DNA of 57,966 bases, from assembly GCA_017621515.1 (NCBI GenBank), contig JAGASY010000085.1, positions 1 through 57,966 on the forward strand, read 5' to 3'. Below are positions 55,744 through 57,966 of this stretch, in pieces. The DNA comes from Bacteroidaceae bacterium. GTDB taxonomy: Bacteria > Bacteroidota > Bacteroidia > Bacteroidales > Bacteroidaceae. The notes below the pieces were generated by a model, which was given only the letters and a program-made list of their open reading frames with translations, was not told where the DNA came from and searched no databases. The stretch's first letter is position 1. Each line of letters starts with the position of its first letter. The position numbers were made by a program, and so were the translations under genes.

Positions 55744-57219
55744 TCACTTCTTCAAAATTGTCTTGACAGCCTCAAGCATTCCCAATTGCTGTATCTTGTC
55801 AAGGTCTTCTTTCACAAGCGATGTAAGCCCCGGAATGTGGTTAAGGTTCTCATGCCATATATTCTCCGCTGCAAGAACACCTTCTGCCACCTTCTGAGTA
55901 TCACCCGTAGCCCAAAGGTCGGTCAGCAGCTGCATAATCTCCGGAGCATCGTTAGGAACAATCTCCGCACCATCGGCACGTTTTCCTCCCTTATAATAGG
56001 TAATAATGGCGGCAAGTCCGAACACAAGTCCCTGTGGCAACTCACCTTTACGCTCCAGATAGGTCTTGACTCCCGGCAGGTCGCGTGTCTCGTATTTCGG
56101 GAACGAGTTGAGCATGATGCTCGTCACCTGATGGTCAACGTATGGATTGTTGAAGCGTTCAATCACATCCGCTGCAAACTTGCGAAGTTCATCCATTGGC
56201 AGATTCAGAGTTTCCATAAGCTCTTCAAACTGCACCTTATATATATACTTGCCCACAACAGGATGGTTGCACGCATCGCGCACAATGTCAATGCCTGAAA
56301 GGTAAGCCACCGGCGAAAGCACCGTGTGAGGACCGTTGAGCAAAGTAACCTTACGTTCATGGTACGGCTTCTCTGAAGGTGCGATGAGCACATTAAGCCC
56401 CGCCTTGTCTGCCGGGAACTCCTTCTTCAATGCTGCTATCGACATGTTCTCCGGCTTCTCTATAACCCACAGATGGAATATCTCTCCCTGCACCACAAGA
56501 TTGTCGGCATAGCAAACCTTCTTCTGAATCTGTGCAATCTCCTTGCGCGGGAATCCCGGAACGATACGATCGACAAGAGTGGCACACACATAGCAATACT
56601 TTGTAAACCAGTTCTTGAACTTCTCATATTCCTCTCCCATGTCCTCTTTCCACAACTCGATATACTGATAGATGCACTCTTTCAGATGATGTCCGTTCAG
56701 GAAAATCAATTCACAAGGCATGATGATGAGTCCTTTCGTCTTATCGCCCTTGAATGTCTGAAAACGGCGGAACAGCAACTGAGTCAGTTTGCCCGGATAA
56801 GAAGATGCCGGAGCGTCAGTAAACTTACACGAAGGGTCAAACGCAATACCGGCTTCTGTCGTATTGCTTATCACAAAACGAATCTCCGGCTGATCAGCAA
56901 GTGACATGAACGCTTGATTCTGAGTATAAGGATTAAGTGCGCGACTGATACAGTCGATGCGTGTCAAGGTATTTACAGCCTCGCCATTAAGACGTCCTTG
57001 CAGATTCACATGGTACAATCCGTCCTGTCCGTTAAGCCAGTCCACCATACCTTTTTCTATCGGCTGCACAACCACAACACTCGAATTGAAGTCTGTACGC
57101 TGATTCATGTTGTAGATAATCCAGTCAACAAAGCAACGAAGGAAGTTACCTTCGCCAAACTGAATGATTCTCTCTGGTGCACAGCTCTTTGGTGCTGTGC
57201 GTTTGTTCAATGCTTTCAC
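55744..57219 (-). CDS. uxaB: Tagaturonate reductase
   Basis: The 491-residue protein is assigned a GTG start at 57219 (VKALNKRTAPKS), which fits the usual N-terminus of the family; a longer ATG frame from 57285 adds 22 residues with no family resemblance. IIQFGEGNFLRCFVDW holds the NAD-binding glycine region, and HERKVTLLNGPHTVLSPVAYL (about 300-320) is the signature of the long-chain mannitol dehydrogenase group. It reduces tagaturonate to altronate in galacturonate breakdown. That links to the pectin-type GH28-like enzyme in the island. Its other pathway genes are not in this window. Confidence 0.92.
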   Translation of the reverse strand: MKALNKRTAPKSCAPERIIQFGEGNFLRCFVDWIIYNMNQRTDFNSSVVVVQPIEKGMVDWLNGQDGLYHVNLQGRLNGEAVNTLTRIDCISRALNPYTQNQAFMSLADQPEIRFVISNTTEAGIAFDPSCKFTDAPASSYPGKLTQLLFRRFQTFKGDKTKGLIIMPCELIFLNGHHLKECIYQYIELWKEDMGEEYEKFKNWFTKYCYVCATLVDRIVPGFPRKEIAQIQKKVCYADNLVVQGEIFHLWVIEKPENMSIAALKKEFPADKAGLNVLIAPSEKPYHERKVTLLNGPHTVLSPVAYLSGIDIVRDACNHPVVGKYIYKVQFEELMETLNLPMDELRKFAADVIERFNNPYVDHQVTSIMLNSFPKYETRDLPGVKTYLERKGELPQGLVFGLAAIITYYKGGKRADGAEIVPNDAPEIMQLLTDLWATGDTQKVAEGVLAAENIWHENLNHIPGLTSLVKEDLDKIQQLGMLEAVKTILKK

Positions 57220-57435
57220 AGTTTTGTATTTTTTGTTAGAAGTTATGTTATTTATAAGTCTGAAAAGCAGTGGGCTGACTGACAAAGACCCAAGCTTTGC
57301 CCATCTTAAATTTCACAGCCCTACGCCTTTACTCGTTCACATGCAAAAGTAGCACTAAAATCAGACAAGCAGAAATAAAATGTATATTTTTTGCAGATTG
57401 ACTGTCGATAAACATGTTCTAAGCAGGTACATTCA

Positions 57436-57530
57436 ACAGACTCTTTTTTCCGATTGAATGAATGTATGCACAGACATTTCCGTTTTTTAAGCGATAGACA
57501 CGGAGAAGTCTGTCGATGACAACCATAAAA
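57436..57530 (+). repeat. Short inverted-repeat element with GGAGAAGTCTGTCG motif
   Basis: ACAGACTCTTTTTTC at 57436 is answered by GGAGAAGTCTGTCG at 57502, in the same layout as the element at 32819, with GCGATAG in the middle of both. It lies between uxaB and element copy E. Confidence 0.55.
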
Positions 57531-57568
57531 AAGAGTTAAAAAAGGCATATTTTATGTGGTTTCTTATT

Positions 57569-57966
57569 TGACAAAATGATATTTTCGCTCAAAATGAAAA
57601 TTTAACACTTCGAGCGTTTTTGGTCGAAGACGAAAAGAGGAAAATTTCAAGCCAAAGATAACAAGCTGAAAATCAATAATATACAAAAATTTTCAAAACA
57701 CTCAAAAAAACGTGTCGGACGCAAATTTTCGAGATTTTTCCATATTTTGATAATATATTGATTATTAAGATATTACAATAAAACAAACCATTTTCACCCT
57801 CAAATGCCCTCAAAAATCCACCCACTTTTAAGTTTCTGTTCAGACACTCTTCCCAAGCAAACAATTATACACTTCTTAACATTTCAACTAAGCTTTGTTG
57901 TCCTTTTTCTCGTTCCCCAGTGTTTTTTTATTTTCAGCGCGCTGTCGTTAAATTTTCAGCGCACAG
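57569..57966 (-). repeat. Dispersed element, copy E (truncated by window edge)
   Basis: The 3' half of the element is present, ending in TGACAAAATG (57569-57578) as seen on the plus strand. The large hairpin begins at the edge with two TTTTCAGCGC boxes. It contains a 63-codon frame (57673-57864, minus) resembling the frame in copy A. Confidence 0.85.

Overview
The window looks like chromosomal DNA of a gut or oral member of the Bacteroidota, most likely Prevotella or a close relative. The evidence is repeated promoters of the form TTTG-N19-21-TAnnTTTG, general absence of Shine-Dalgarno sites, outer-membrane and periplasmic glycan enzymes with family-typical C-terminal tails, a BspA-like leucine-rich protein, an N-terminal-rubredoxin rubrerythrin, a tagaturonate reductase of Bacteroides type and the 29-residue COX24-domain ribosomal protein found in this phylum. 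Species is not assigned.

Layout. 1-5.5 kb: a galactose-type locus (sugar/H+ symporter cut by the left edge, small membrane protein, galM), folC and gdhA, all on the minus strand. 5.5-9.3 kb: dispersed repeat copy A, a DUF4369 lipoprotein, and a CbbX-like AAA+ ATPase behind a long structured leader. 9.4-12.7 kb: tRNA-Thr and a probable SRP RNA on the minus strand, then dedA-ffh-folD on the plus strand. 12.8-16.6 kb: an overlapping FemAB-like/sugar-ketoisomerase pair, a possible small structured RNA, tRNA-Ser and two tRNA-Glu, then gapA and mscL diverging from a shared promoter region. 16.7-21.2 kb: lipid kinase, miaA, pfkA, nhaD and tRNA-Gly. 21.3-22.8 kb: recF and a DciA-like gene, followed by repeat copy B. 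23.8-32.8 kb: BspA-like protein, acyltransferase, AAA-ATPase/nuclease-like protein, rluA-type and rlmD RNA-modification genes, a membrane protein and a Gfo/Idh/MocA oxidoreductase. 32.9-43.9 kb: repeat C, a three-gene glycan-degradation operon (GH28-like, alginate-lyase-like, GH36) with a divergent membrane-spanning AraC-type regulator, and repeat D. 44.3-53.7 kb: a giant secreted protein, cdd, a LysM glucosaminidase, a DUF3332 lipoprotein, RNase G, the 29-residue ribosomal protein, HU, rubrerythrin and a PerR-like Fur protein. 53.9-58 kb: FAD reductase, Lrp-type regulator, uxaB, and the truncated repeat copy E.

The most unusual feature is a family of five intergenic elements (A-E). The four complete copies are all 788 or 789 bp. 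Each carries a roughly 100-nt hairpin with three copies of an AGCGCACTG box, and each of the four lies just downstream of a gene and in that gene's orientation. They contain no intact transposase or other recognisable gene. Copies C and D are near-identical direct repeats that exactly bracket the glycan operon and its regulator, so that island could be gained or lost by recombination between them. I do not recognise this element family.
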